Shown one piece after another: positions 24,753-34,513 of a DNA stretch of 64,000 nt. Below the pieces are notes generated by a model. It had not been told where the DNA came from, ran no database searches, and was given only the letters and a program-made list of their open reading frames with translations. Source of the stretch: JAWPMT01 sp965229785 (GTDB taxonomy: Bacteria > Bacteroidota > Bacteroidia > Cytophagales > Cyclobacteriaceae); contig CBDDJS010000001.1 of assembly GCA_965229785.1 (NCBI GenBank), forward strand, positions 6,758,001 to 6,822,000. Reading direction: 5' to 3'. The position numbers were made by a program, and so were the translations under genes. How positions within the stretch are numbered: the stretch's first letter is position 1; the number at the start of each line of letters is the position of its first letter.

Positions 24753-27014
24753 CTAATGATCATTCTTGATCATTTTTTGGGTTGAGATAACTGTTTCCTG
24801 ATGCAATACCTGGACGAGAAATGTTCCCACTTTTAGTTCAGTAGTATTCACTATAAGTGGGGTCTCGCTGAACTTTTTTTCTATTAATACAGTGCCATCG
24901 AGCGCAATGACTCTTGCTTTGTATTGATGAAATGCTTCTTTAGGTTGATGCAATGAAATGACCAATTCATGCTTGAATGGATTGGGAAAAAGCTCGACAG
25001 GACTAATCTCACTATTTGAGTTAAGAATAAAATCGCTGACATTAATTTCCACCACCCAGTCTTTGACATTATTGCCATCTTCGGAAGTCACTGTGTAAGT
25101 AACTGGATTAGTAAAATCATGAGAGGTGATGCCACTTATCTGAACGTTACCATCCACCGAACATACGGCATCGTGAGAAAGGGTAAATATGGGGGTGATT
25201 TGCGTGAGATCAGAATCTTTAAACAATTCGATGCTGATGGAGCGATTTTCAAGATCAATGGTCGCAGGTTCAATTTGCTCCGCTACTTCGAATGAAATGA
25301 TGTCTGCTTCCGTGTTGTCTACGATGTTCTGGATATTGATGCCGTGCCGTTCAAAAGCCCAGTTGATGTCCTCAAAATGAGGGGTACCATTGGATAAGTC
25401 ATTATCATCATCATCCGCCATTAGTACTTCAAGGAACCAATCGCGAAACACTACACCGACTTCTGCTCCACTTGGCGCCCCGTATTTTGCAAAATGAGCG
25501 AGTCTGTTGACCAGGGTTGTGGAAGTGCGGGTTCTTAAATCCCAAAAGGCTCCTCCCAGGATCAGGCCCGTTTGGTGGGGGCTATTCGAATCGACGTTTA
25601 ATGGATAACTTCTGTTTCTACTGAGGTTTCTGGTGGATGAGCCTGGACCAGTGAATCCGTTGGCGAATATGGGTGAGTCCTCAATCATGGCAGAAAATAT
25701 ATCAGCCTGAGCTTCATTCGCAGCCTGATTTGCTGTTCCCGGCAGGCCCACACTTCTCAGGACGAAATAATAAATCGCATGAGCATATTCATGGTAGATC
25801 ACTCCTGCCATATCCCCGGTACTGACACAAGTGTTTCCGGCAGCATCAAAATTGATGGTTCCACCAAGATTGTAAAAGGCGTTACACCTCGAAGGGTGTC
25901 GGTTAACGTCAATGTTTATGCTGAAATCTAAGCCTGTGAACTCAGGATCAATGGCTTTTAGGGTATCATGAGCAATATTGCTGTGATAAAAAACATTACG
26001 CTCAGACCGTAATGAGTTGCTATCATCCCATTTGATAACTACATCCTGATTCGGTTCAATGGTTTGTTCAATAGAAGCATTTCCCCCGAAGGCATTTCGC
26101 ACGTTGGCAAAAGGGCCTCGCATATGTACTTTTAAAATAGAAGTCGTGTCAATATCTATGTCAAATTCTCCGTTTGGACCAGTTGTGAATTGTTCTCCAT
26201 TGATTTCGTAATACATATTGGAGAAGGCTGCGATTGTATCAGGGTCATCGGGAAGGGTTTGTTGTACCAGTCCCTGGGCGATTCCTGAAAAGGCATGACA
26301 ACTCTTGTTCTTCCTTCTGACGATTTCTCCATCCTGGGTATGAATGTACAATTCCTGGTGATTGACCGTGTCATCGACATGTATCACTTTCATGAAGGTC
26401 ACTTCCTTTTCTTTGGCGATTGGTAGTATCATTACTTTGTCATTGGCTAATGAATGGTCAAATCCAACCATTTCTGCTAATTCTTTCGAAGAGAATCCAT
26501 TTCCTTTTGATACCTGGATTTCATTGAAATAGTCTGAGCCGACAAGAAAGACCTTAGCTTCATCTGTGATCCTTAATTCAATTCTTGAGAAAAGGACTGG
26601 AAAACCATCGTGTGTTTGGTGAAAAGTGATGTACCACACTCCATTAAAGTGGGTAATTCGTTCGAGTGACAGTAATTCAGTTTGGAAAGAGAAGTTTTCT
26701 TCGTAAGCGGTTAAAAATGAAAGAGAAGCGGCTTTGACATTTTCCTCATTGATCGTGTGATATCCCTCTATGGATAGAGGAGGTCCCCATGCTCTGTGAG
26801 GGGTATGAGTAACTTCGTTCCATAGGCATCGCCAATGCTGCTCCTTCATCGGCTGCCATTGGGGTGAGGCATTCAAATTGGTTTGGACGGCTTCACTCGT
26901 TGGTCTGGGATGAATTTCTGATGGAAGCAAAATTTCTTCCTGAGCAAAACCAGATCGTAATAGGAATGAGAATAACCCGATGAGGGTCATCAACTTTATT
27001 GAAAATTGCCTCAT
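24753..27014 (-). CDS. Secreted gluzincin metalloprotease with type IX secretion C-terminal domain
   Basis: A signal peptide (1-24, GFAQ) is followed by an FTP/PepSY-like propeptide (about 75-230) and a catalytic domain. The zinc site is H408-E-Y-A-H412, with the third ligand Glu434 and a following Asp438 in NEAQAD, the gluzincin (M4/M36) pattern. A DUF5018-like beta domain (about 575-665) precedes a type A T9SS sorting domain (about 670-753: VELFPNPFKHEL, then GTFLVQVLH). The enzyme should be exported across the outer membrane and released or anchored. The 753-residue length is plausible for this layout. It is a single gene, with an AraC-type regulator divergent 142 bases away. Confidence 0.88.
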   Translation of the reverse strand: MRQFSIKLMTLIGLFSFLLRSGFAQEEILLPSEIHPRPTSEAVQTNLNASPQWQPMKEQHWRCLWNEVTHTPHRAWGPPLSIEGYHTINEENVKAASLSFLTAYEENFSFQTELLSLERITHFNGVWYITFHQTHDGFPVLFSRIELRITDEAKVFLVGSDYFNEIQVSKGNGFSSKELAEMVGFDHSLANDKVMILPIAKEKEVTFMKVIHVDDTVNHQELYIHTQDGEIVRRKNKSCHAFSGIAQGLVQQTLPDDPDTIAAFSNMYYEINGEQFTTGPNGEFDIDIDTTSILKVHMRGPFANVRNAFGGNASIEQTIEPNQDVVIKWDDSNSLRSERNVFYHSNIAHDTLKAIDPEFTGLDFSINIDVNRHPSRCNAFYNLGGTINFDAAGNTCVSTGDMAGVIYHEYAHAIYYFVLRSVGLPGTANQAANEAQADIFSAMIEDSPIFANGFTGPGSSTRNLSRNRSYPLNVDSNSPHQTGLILGGAFWDLRTRTSTTLVNRLAHFAKYGAPSGAEVGVVFRDWFLEVLMADDDDNDLSNGTPHFEDINWAFERHGINIQNIVDNTEADIISFEVAEQIEPATIDLENRSISIELFKDSDLTQITPIFTLSHDAVCSVDGNVQISGITSHDFTNPVTYTVTSEDGNNVKDWVVEINVSDFILNSNSEISPVELFPNPFKHELVISLHQPKEAFHQYKARVIALDGTVLIEKKFSETPLIVNTTELKVGTFLVQVLHQETVISTQKMIKNDH

Positions 27015-27156
27015 TAAAGCTTGTTTTAATATTTTTCAGAATGGCCTTCGTTTCAGTCAAACTTATGTTTAGTGTCAATCAATCTTATGTCGAATTATAA
27101 TTTGAGAGTATGAAAAGGGGTAAGACAACAGATATTTGGGGAAGCGTATATTGACT

Positions 27157-28188
27157 ATGGTTGAATCAGGATTTGTGCTATTGTTTGGTGGAGGGTTAAT
27201 AGGTCTAAGCCTTTTCATGGCTATTTATTTATGGATCGATGACAAAACTTCCTCGATACGATTGAAACAAAAATTATTGTCACTGTTCCTGTTGGGTTTG
27301 GCCCTGCGAGTATCCAAGGCCAGTGTTGGCGTATTTTTTGGTATTGATGAATTGCTGGGAGGATTCGGTTTGGTTGGAACCCTGATCATGGGGCCGGCCA
27401 TTTTTTTAGGACTTTCTACATCGAAGAATATAGGTCAACGCTGGATTCATTTTTTACCTGCTTTGATGCTCCTTTTTTCAATGCGATTTGTGGATCTCTC
27501 ACATACGAGTCTTTCACTTTTTTATCTGTTCATTTTTACTAACATTCATTTTGGAGCTTACATTTTTCTTCTGAGCAGAGACCTTAAACTATCCGGGTTA
27601 CTGCGTGGAGAGCTATTGAAAAGAAATGGAAATTGGCCTTTGATATTTACCTTGGGTCTGTCTGGCTTGTGGTTCCTTTTTGTCTTTGCCGGAATCTCTT
27701 TTTTATTTATAGAAGCAGCATATCTTGATTTGGTATGGTCACTATCGGGGTTTATGGAAATGGTTGTTTTTTATGTATTGTGTATTGTGGGTACGAAACA
27801 CATCAAGTTTATTTTGAAACCTAAATTGGATTTCGAAAAGCTGGGACAATTGCAGGAAATTGCCGAAAAGTCCAGGCGAATCATCGAGACGGAAAAACTG
27901 TATAAAAATGAAGACGTCAGTTTGTCTGTGGTAGCCAGTAAAGTAGGAACTTCCCCGCATATACTGTCAGGAGCCATCAATGATTACCTCAACATGAGCT
28001 TTTCAGACTGGATCAATCACTACCGGGTATCTCACTCCGCTGAATTGTTAAGAGACAAATCTAATAATCACATCAAGTTGGAAGCCATTGCTTTCGAAAG
28101 TGGATTCAGTACAGTTTCCGTCTTTTACAGAAATTTTAAAAAGATCCATAAGTTGACGCCAACCGAATACAGAAAGCGTTATGCTTAA
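27157..28188 (+). CDS. Membrane-anchored AraC-family transcription regulator
   Basis: The N-terminal half (about residues 1-220) has six or seven hydrophobic segments; the C-terminal 110 residues form an AraC HTH pair (SLSVVASKVGTSPHILSGAIND, then IAFESGFSTVSVFYRNFKK and LTPTEYRK). This membrane-sensor AraC layout is common in Bacteroidota. The frame extends back to a TTG at 27136, but GATATTTG at 27131-27138 looks like a -7 element, so I chose ATG 27157 (343 residues). It is divergent from the metalloprotease and next to the propeller cluster, either of which it could control. Confidence 0.85.
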   Translation: MVESGFVLLFGGGLIGLSLFMAIYLWIDDKTSSIRLKQKLLSLFLLGLALRVSKASVGVFFGIDELLGGFGLVGTLIMGPAIFLGLSTSKNIGQRWIHFLPALMLLFSMRFVDLSHTSLSLFYLFIFTNIHFGAYIFLLSRDLKLSGLLRGELLKRNGNWPLIFTLGLSGLWFLFVFAGISFLFIEAAYLDLVWSLSGFMEMVVFYVLCIVGTKHIKFILKPKLDFEKLGQLQEIAEKSRRIIETEKLYKNEDVSLSVVASKVGTSPHILSGAINDYLNMSFSDWINHYRVSHSAELLRDKSNNHIKLEAIAFESGFSTVSVFYRNFKKIHKLTPTEYRKRYA

Positions 28189-28204
28189 GCATGGAATGCA
28201 GCGA

Positions 28205-29101
28205 TTATTTAGTCAGGTTCATCATTTTGATTTTGGTGGCCGATCCTTTTGTTTCTGTGAGAAACAGCACATTTTTCTCATCGATCGAATAGCCAATATA
28301 TGATTGCTCATTGGAGGAAGGGATTACCATGGTGAGTTGCTGGTTGGCAATTTGGTATGCGTAGACGGACATCTGAGACCTGTCCTTCCCATTGCGGCTT
28401 GATGAAAACAGAATATACTCACCGGAATTTGACCAGAAAGGGTAATTGTCAAAACCCGGATGATTTGTAACTCGGGTTTCTTCACTGGTGACCAGATCCA
28501 GTACCACGATTTCAGAATTAGATCCTGCTGATCCTCTGAAAAATTGGCGAAAAACAACTTTTTGCCCGGATGGAGAGACTTGCCCATGAGTCGCCTCTCC
28601 TTTCAAGGTCCTGAGTTTTTTTCGATCAGATCCATCTTTATTCATGAGGAATAGGTCGTAATCATCACCTTTATTGGTTGAATTAAAAATGATTTGCCGA
28701 CCATCGGGCGTCCAGTAGGGATGAATATCTTTTGAAGTCAGGTCCTTTGTAAGGTTCACAGGATCTGCTCCATCGATGTTCATCACGAATACGTCATAGT
28801 TGCCTGCTCTTGTGGAAACAAATGCTATCGATTGTTTATCAGGCGAAAGAGAAGGAGTCCGATCATTGGCTGCGTGATACGTTATCTGCTCCAACCTTCC
28901 GGAATCCAGATGATACAGAAAGATTTCGTTGTTCCCTGTGCGATTACTATGAAACACCAAATGCTTTCCATCTTTCGAAACAGAGGGATAACCATCCCGA
29001 GGCGTTGCCAATACGTCATGGAAATCATCTTGTATCTGGCCATAAGCCCCATGATGACATACAAATCCCAAATACAAAATAAAGAGTTTGAAAGACCTCA
29101 A
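28205..29101 (-). CDS. Secreted TolB-like (PD40) beta-propeller, first of four
   Basis: Signal peptide 1-21 (GAYGQ). About six PD40/WD40-like blades follow, each with the pattern P-x-x-S-x-D-G-x-x-x-x-F-x-S (YPSVSKDGKHLVFHSN, RTPSLSPDKQSIAFVS, HPYWTPDGRQIIFNS, NYPFWSNSGEYILFSS). An insertion in blade 4 (FRGSAGSNSE) is shared in place and style with the propeller at 34514. There is no N-terminal TolB domain and no Tol-Pal gene nearby, so it is not TolB proper. Such propellers usually bind peptides or glycans; the partner is unknown. Confidence 0.8.
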   Translation of the reverse strand: MRSFKLFILYLGFVCHHGAYGQIQDDFHDVLATPRDGYPSVSKDGKHLVFHSNRTGNNEIFLYHLDSGRLEQITYHAANDRTPSLSPDKQSIAFVSTRAGNYDVFVMNIDGADPVNLTKDLTSKDIHPYWTPDGRQIIFNSTNKGDDYDLFLMNKDGSDRKKLRTLKGEATHGQVSPSGQKVVFRQFFRGSAGSNSEIVVLDLVTSEETRVTNHPGFDNYPFWSNSGEYILFSSSRNGKDRSQMSVYAYQIANQQLTMVIPSSNEQSYIGYSIDEKNVLFLTETKGSATKIKMMNLTK

Positions 29102-29167
29102 AGCGTACGTGATATTGATGATGGATAAAACTATTAAAGGTGACTTTCGGGAGTCTTTTCATTTATA

Positions 29168-29184
29168 AGTTGAGACTGTCAACT
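29168..29184. promoter_or_regulatory. Inverted repeat between divergent propeller genes
   Basis: Arms AGTTGA and TCAACT enclose GACTG. It lies in the 222-base gap between the leftward PD40 gene and the rightward NHL-like lipoprotein gene, where an operator would be expected. It has no T-run. Confidence 0.3.
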
Positions 29185-29323
29185 CACCTCCAGCAAGTAT
29201 CAAATTATAATTTCCTATAAGGTGGTTCACTCACTGAAAGGTTCAGAATATGGGATGACATATTTTCGACCGTCCTCTGGGGCTTTGATCCCAGTCCATA
29301 TTTTTTATCAAAGTGAACCTTAT

Positions 29324-30511
29324 ATGACCAAAAACCCACCCTTTCCTTGCGTTTCCCTTCATGTGATTTTTTTGTGTTTAGTCCTGACCTTGGGGTTGTT
29401 CTTTACCGGATGTGATTCAGGTGATGATCCTATGTCCACTCCCGTTCTTACCCGGATAGAAATACAATCGTCCATCGCCAACAACTTGCTGGATGTAGGA
29501 GAGGAAAGTGAATTGACTGTAGCGGGGTTCGATCAATTTGGAGTGATATTTGAAATAGCCGCAGATATTTTTTGGTCGGTGAGTAATGAGTCCGTCTCTG
29601 TTTCCAGCACTGGATTAGTGCGTGCATTGGAAGTTGGAACTTCCACGATTACAGTGATGGTTGACGAGTTGAGTGATACCTATCAGGTTGCCGTTTGGGA
29701 CAGCAATGCTCCCAGGGTTGAGTATTACATCAGTGATGCCGGAGATGTTGGTTCTCCTCCATTTCAGATCCTCAAATACATTGATGGCCAGGATCCTGTC
29801 CGGTTTACCAATGAAAACCTGGATTGGCCTCAGGATATCGTGTTTCTGGAAGACCAGGAAGTGGTACTGATCTCTAACCTGAACAGCGGCAGCATCTCCA
29901 GGCACAACGCCAATACCGGAGCATTTATCGATTTTTTTGCAAGAGGCATTGATGGACCGACGCGGATGAAGATCGGCCGTGATGGATTGCTTTATGTATT
30001 GCAATGGCGGGGTAGTGGTTTAGTGAAAAGGTATGATCTGGAAGGGACGTTTGTGGATGATTTCACTTCTGTAGGCGTCTCGCAAAGTATCGGTATAGAT
30101 TGGGATGGTCAGGGCAATCTTTATGTTTCTTCTTTTAACGATGGGAGCAATGGTTTTGTAAGAAAGTACGATACTGAAGGAAATGACCTGGGCATATTTG
30201 CCAATACCACATTACGTGGCCCCACGAATATCTGGTTCAGTGGAAGTAGCTTATTTGTCAATGATTGGAGTGCCGGAATGGTGAAAGAGTTTGATGCAGA
30301 GGGTGCCTATGTGGGAGACTTCATCACTGGCTTACAACTTCCGGAAGGGATTGCCATGGATGCGGACGGAGCCATTTTGATTGGCAATGGAGGAACAGGG
30401 GCCATTCTGAGATTTAACTCCGAAGGACGTTCGCAAGGTGCCCTGTTTCCGGCAGGTTCTGCGGGACTCATGACGCCCAATGCCATTACTATAAGAAGAG
30501 TGAATTTTTGA
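29324..30511 (+). CDS. Lipoprotein with Ig-like domain and NHL-type beta-propeller
   Basis: The frame is open from 29222, but ATG 29324 gives a clean lipoprotein signal with Cys30 (GLFFTGC), so I chose it (395 residues). A Big_2-like domain covers about 45-115 (LTVAGFDQFG, VSSTGLVRAL, GTSTITV). A six-bladed NHL-like propeller follows (about 125-390), with repeats such as GPTRMKIGRDGLLYV and LPEGIAMDADGAILIGN. It should sit on the inner or outer membrane facing the periplasm or surface. It is 7 bases from the next gene and probably shares its transcript. Function is unknown. Confidence 0.75.
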   Translation: MTKNPPFPCVSLHVIFLCLVLTLGLFFTGCDSGDDPMSTPVLTRIEIQSSIANNLLDVGEESELTVAGFDQFGVIFEIAADIFWSVSNESVSVSSTGLVRALEVGTSTITVMVDELSDTYQVAVWDSNAPRVEYYISDAGDVGSPPFQILKYIDGQDPVRFTNENLDWPQDIVFLEDQEVVLISNLNSGSISRHNANTGAFIDFFARGIDGPTRMKIGRDGLLYVLQWRGSGLVKRYDLEGTFVDDFTSVGVSQSIGIDWDGQGNLYVSSFNDGSNGFVRKYDTEGNDLGIFANTTLRGPTNIWFSGSSLFVNDWSAGMVKEFDAEGAYVGDFITGLQLPEGIAMDADGAILIGNGGTGAILRFNSEGRSQGALFPAGSAGLMTPNAITIRRVNF

Positions 30512-30518
30512 TAAGGCG

Positions 30519-31916
30519 ATGTACAGAATTTGGTTGGTATTTTTTCTTGTGGCGTTAATATCATGCAAGGAAAATGAAGAGCAACAGATCACTGATTTTG
30601 AGCTATTATCTTTTGAGCCCGAATCTGGTTTTGTTGGCGATACGATCCGTATCAATGGAAGCCGGTTTAGAGAAGACCTGGCATTCAATGAAGTCAGGCT
30701 CAATGGGGTGCAGGCGCAGGTCATAGCAGCTACAGCAGACCAATTAAGGTTTATTGTTCCAGAAGGTGCCGAAAGCGGCCTTATCCGTGTCTCCAACATT
30801 GAAAGATCCACGTCGTTTGAGGAGGAGTTTGAAGTGCTGATCAATATGAATGAGTTACTTGATCAATTCATCATAGAAGTCCAGGTGCCTGCGGCCTCCA
30901 TGCTGGTTGTCAAAGACGGTGAGGTGATTTATGAGCATAGTACTGGCTTTTATGATGATGCAGGAATGAAACCCGCAGACAAAAACACCCTCTACATTAC
31001 TTCATCCATAAGTAAACTCATTGTTGCTGTAGGAATTATGCAGCAAGTGGAATTGGGCAGACTTGACCTGGATCAGGATGTCAGCCAATACCTGGGATTT
31101 GAGTTAAAGCATCCCAATTTTCCGAACACGGTCATTACGACCAGAATGCTCATGCAGCATAGCTCGGGTTTGTCCAATCCGGCCTTCGGAGAAGTGGTTG
31201 ATGATCTGTTCTTCAGGTATCCGGAAGATTCCATCATTCAATTGTTTCCGGTGATCAAAGATGTGATTACGCCTGAAAGTGGCCTTTATAATCCCGGAAT
31301 TTGGATGGACGTAGCCCCTGGATCTTTGCACAAAAATTCCAATTACGGTATTACTTTATTGGGATACATGGTAGAGAAACTCGCTGGTCAGCATTTTGTC
31401 GATTATGCCAGATCGATGATTTTTGAGCCAATTGGAATGACGGCTTCAAGCTACCACTACCCTGACTTGGATAGTGACCGGGTAGCTGACCACTACGGCC
31501 TGACCAATGGAACCTTATTGACACCTCCCTGGTCCTTCTTCTTCTATCATGCTGGTATGTTACGTACTTCTGCTGAGGATTGGTCCAAATTCATGCTGGC
31601 CATTCTTGCCAGTGGAATCCACGATAACCGGATTCTGTCGCAAGCATCCGTGGAGGCTTTATTGGATATGTCCACACCCGCAAATAATCAATTGGCGTAT
31701 CGTTCTAACATTGGTCTTGTCTGGCGTGAAGCCGCAGCGAACCCCGGTTGGTACGGGCACACGGGTGCGGGATTTGTTACTCACATCACGGAAATCAACC
31801 CCGAACTTAATATGGGATACATCATCCTTACGAATAAAGGAGGTATTGGACAGACATTTGTTGGCCCCGGAGGTTCGCTAAATGTAAAAGTTCATGAATG
31901 GCTATTGCAACAATGA
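30519..31916 (+). CDS. TIG domain-serine hydrolase (class C beta-lactamase fold) lipoprotein
   Basis: Lipoprotein signal with Cys16 (LISC). An IPT/TIG domain (about 25-110, FEPESGFVGDTIRINGSRF) precedes a penicillin-binding/beta-lactamase domain. There the S-x-x-K motif is Ser163-Lys166 (SSISK), a Y-x-N-like position lies in KNSNYG, and the third motif is GHTGAG. Enzymes of this fold act as D-amino peptidases, esterases or beta-lactamases; the adhesion-type TIG domain and lipid anchor argue for a cell-surface or periplasmic hydrolase and against resistance. The upstream NHL lipoprotein ends 7 bases before it. Confidence 0.85.
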   Translation: MYRIWLVFFLVALISCKENEEQQITDFELLSFEPESGFVGDTIRINGSRFREDLAFNEVRLNGVQAQVIAATADQLRFIVPEGAESGLIRVSNIERSTSFEEEFEVLINMNELLDQFIIEVQVPAASMLVVKDGEVIYEHSTGFYDDAGMKPADKNTLYITSSISKLIVAVGIMQQVELGRLDLDQDVSQYLGFELKHPNFPNTVITTRMLMQHSSGLSNPAFGEVVDDLFFRYPEDSIIQLFPVIKDVITPESGLYNPGIWMDVAPGSLHKNSNYGITLLGYMVEKLAGQHFVDYARSMIFEPIGMTASSYHYPDLDSDRVADHYGLTNGTLLTPPWSFFFYHAGMLRTSAEDWSKFMLAILASGIHDNRILSQASVEALLDMSTPANNQLAYRSNIGLVWREAAANPGWYGHTGAGFVTHITEINPELNMGYIILTNKGGIGQTFVGPGGSLNVKVHEWLLQQ

Positions 31917-31923
31917 ATGGACA

Positions 31924-34293
31924 TTACTCTTGTTTTAATTGCAGAGATGGATTGATCCCAGCTTTTCTGTAAACCAAAGAAAAGACCGTCACAGCACATA
32001 CGGATGCATTCAGAAAGATTGCCACCAGAAAGAGATCTATGCCTATGGTGGTCTTGAAAGAAAAGTTCTCCAACCACTTCTCAGCAGCAAAATAGGAAAT
32101 GGGGAGTGCTGTCAATCCTGCGACGAGTACCATCTTTAAAAAAGACTTTGCAAAAGAAAAAGTGATGTCTTTTTTTGAGGCACCCAGGACTTTTCGTATG
32201 CTGATTTCTTTGGTTTTTCTTTCCAAATCAAAATAAGCCAGACTAAAAAGCCCAAGGATGGCAATCCCTATAAAGAGTCCCACGAAAAGATTGAATATCC
32301 TGGATTGGAAGTATTCATCCTGATATTGGGATTTTAAGTTGTCAGTCAGCCAGACCTGATTAAAGGGTGCATCAGAGGTGAAATCGTTCCAAACTTTTTC
32401 GATATGAGCAATGGCTTGCTGAGAATCTTTCAAATCGATTTGTATCAGGATCCGATTAAAAAACTGTGGAAAATCCAGAATGGGGAAAATCACCAGGGGC
32501 TCAATGCGGTCGTGTAACGAAGAAAAATTGAAATTTTCAGTTACGCCGATTACCTTTCCTTCGAACCCCAGATCTACGGCATTCATTTTTTGCCCGATCG
32601 CTGTTTCCGGAGACCAACCCATGAGTTCTGCCGTTGCGAGGTTGATCAGACAATTACGCTGTGCTATTTCTTCCTGAAGATTGAAATTTCTTCCTGTAAC
32701 TAAGGGAACACCGAGCGTTTGGGTGAAATTTTCATCCGTCAGGAAGGTTGGAATGATGGTCGTTTCGTCTGTGCCTTGTTTTTCGTAAACCAATACAGCC
32801 ATGGAAGCTCTTTCTCCGGGAATGGTCTGCGTGAAGGACACATGAGTGATTGCATGATGTTGTAGAAGTTCCGACTTGAAACTTTTGAATTTTTGCTTGA
32901 TCGTCTGGTCTGGGAATTTCAAAACCATGATCTCGTTTTTCCTGAATCCTAACTTTGAGCTATGGAAATAACGAAGCTGTTGGTTAATGGTCAATCCTCC
33001 AAATACCATAATGGTAGAGAGAAAGAATTGTAAGCCTATTAAATAGTGCCTGGTCTTACCTTCATCGAAGGTGCTGGCGATGCTGTTTTGATTGGTAAAT
33101 GAATGCGACCAGACTTTCAACGAAGGGAACAAGCTGCATAGCAAGGCAAAAGCAATGACACCAATGATCACTACAATCCATTGTGTTAAATTGAATTGGG
33201 TAATGAATTGAATATCACTCTGGACATAATGATTAAATAAAGGATTGATCAAGTGGACCATAATAATCGCTATTAAAAATGATCCACCAATAATGATTTG
33301 ACTTTCAATGATCATTTGGAATATGATCTGCATTTTGGTACCACCAAGTATTTTCCGCATGGAGATTTCTTTGATACGAGTAGCGGCTTCAGCCATTTTC
33401 ATATTGATGAAGTTGAACGCTGTAGCGGATAAGATCAGAATGACCAGAAACCCGAACAAATAGACGTAAATGATATTGGCGTTTATCGAATACTCGAATT
33501 TCAAATCAGAGTAGTGAATATCAGCCAGGGGTTGAAGTACCGGTTGCATACCCTGTCTGGCCGCATACGATTTTTCAGCGAAATGACCCTTGATCAACAG
33601 TTGGAGGTTTTCCTGCACGGCCTCAGGATCCGCGTTATCGTTCATTTTGATCAGGGTATGGGCCCAAAGTCGATCGTCTTTAGGAGGATCCAGAAGAATA
33701 GCAAAGTCAAAACGAAAACTAGAGTTTGGTACATCCTTTATGACCGCTGTGACATAAAAGGTTCCCTGTTCAGAGATTTGCAACGCTTGATCTATCGGAT
33801 TGCTGTCCCCGAAGTATTTGCGTGCTACCCTGTCGTTGATCATGATTCCCTGAGGATAAGAAAGAGGATTACCGGGCTTTTTATGAACGAACCTGAAGGA
33901 GAGAATATTCAGAATAGTGGAATCAATAAATATGATGTTATCCTCATTGAAAAGCTTATCCTTATACCGTACGCTTGAGTTGAATCGCGGTGGTTTGTTG
34001 ATTCGACCAATGTGATCAACACCAGATGTTTCGGCCTTTATTATATCGGACCATCCCGATGGTACGATTGCACTGTTGTAAAAATCGCTATCGAACTTCA
34101 TCTGATCAGTTACCCGGTAGATCAAAGGCCAGTCGCGGTGAAATTTATCATAACTCAACTCATGATGGAGGTAGCCTATCAGGCACAGACTTGTGGAAAT
34201 ACCCAGCACCAAACCTCCGATGGTAAATAATCCGTGGGCCAGATTCTTTCTGGCCATTCGAAAGGTTGATCGAGCAGTAGCAAATAAATTCAT
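31924..34293 (-). CDS. FtsX/MacB-type ABC transporter permease without a neighbouring ATPase
   Basis: A 789-residue protein with two repeats of the MacB_PCD/FtsX layout: a membrane helix near 20-40, a periplasmic domain, three helices (about 280-400), a further helix near 420, a second periplasmic domain and three C-terminal helices (about 675-785). The cytoplasmic motif KEISMRKILGGTK and its later twin KEISIRKVLGASK mark the two FtsX halves. This double-length permease is common in Bacteroidota. No ATP-binding subunit lies nearby, so it must use one from elsewhere. It probably works as a mechanotransmitter for lipoprotein or peptide traffic. Confidence 0.88.
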   Translation of the reverse strand: MNLFATARSTFRMARKNLAHGLFTIGGLVLGISTSLCLIGYLHHELSYDKFHRDWPLIYRVTDQMKFDSDFYNSAIVPSGWSDIIKAETSGVDHIGRINKPPRFNSSVRYKDKLFNEDNIIFIDSTILNILSFRFVHKKPGNPLSYPQGIMINDRVARKYFGDSNPIDQALQISEQGTFYVTAVIKDVPNSSFRFDFAILLDPPKDDRLWAHTLIKMNDNADPEAVQENLQLLIKGHFAEKSYAARQGMQPVLQPLADIHYSDLKFEYSINANIIYVYLFGFLVILILSATAFNFINMKMAEAATRIKEISMRKILGGTKMQIIFQMIIESQIIIGGSFLIAIIMVHLINPLFNHYVQSDIQFITQFNLTQWIVVIIGVIAFALLCSLFPSLKVWSHSFTNQNSIASTFDEGKTRHYLIGLQFFLSTIMVFGGLTINQQLRYFHSSKLGFRKNEIMVLKFPDQTIKQKFKSFKSELLQHHAITHVSFTQTIPGERASMAVLVYEKQGTDETTIIPTFLTDENFTQTLGVPLVTGRNFNLQEEIAQRNCLINLATAELMGWSPETAIGQKMNAVDLGFEGKVIGVTENFNFSSLHDRIEPLVIFPILDFPQFFNRILIQIDLKDSQQAIAHIEKVWNDFTSDAPFNQVWLTDNLKSQYQDEYFQSRIFNLFVGLFIGIAILGLFSLAYFDLERKTKEISIRKVLGASKKDITFSFAKSFLKMVLVAGLTALPISYFAAEKWLENFSFKTTIGIDLFLVAIFLNASVCAVTVFSLVYRKAGINPSLQLKQE

Positions 34294-34513
34294 TTAGAGC
34301 TTTTGAGGTCAATAATTTCCAGAGAGGACCTCACTGGAATTAGCATAGTAATGGTAATTGAATCACCCTGAATAGAACAATCGTTAAGAATTCGATCATG
34401 GCATATTATAATAAGCCATAACAACCCGCTCTTTTTCCGGGCAAGGGCTTCCTCAAAATCGTAACCTTACGGATATGGCTGAATCATGTTGATCAACCAG
34501 GAAGTAAAAGTCT

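Noticed and set aside
28205..29101. TolB of the Tol-Pal system
   Set aside because: No TolB N-terminal domain is present and no tolQ, tolR, tolA or pal gene lies nearby; only the propeller is shared.
29142..29156. GACT/AGTC hairpin before the propeller gene as a terminator
   Set aside because: The stem is only 4-5 bp and no gene ends there.
34304..34333. GAGGTC/GACCTC inverted repeat before the FtsX gene
   Set aside because: Arms of 7 bp with a 16-base centre and no T-run lie just upstream of a start; too weak to call an operator or terminator.
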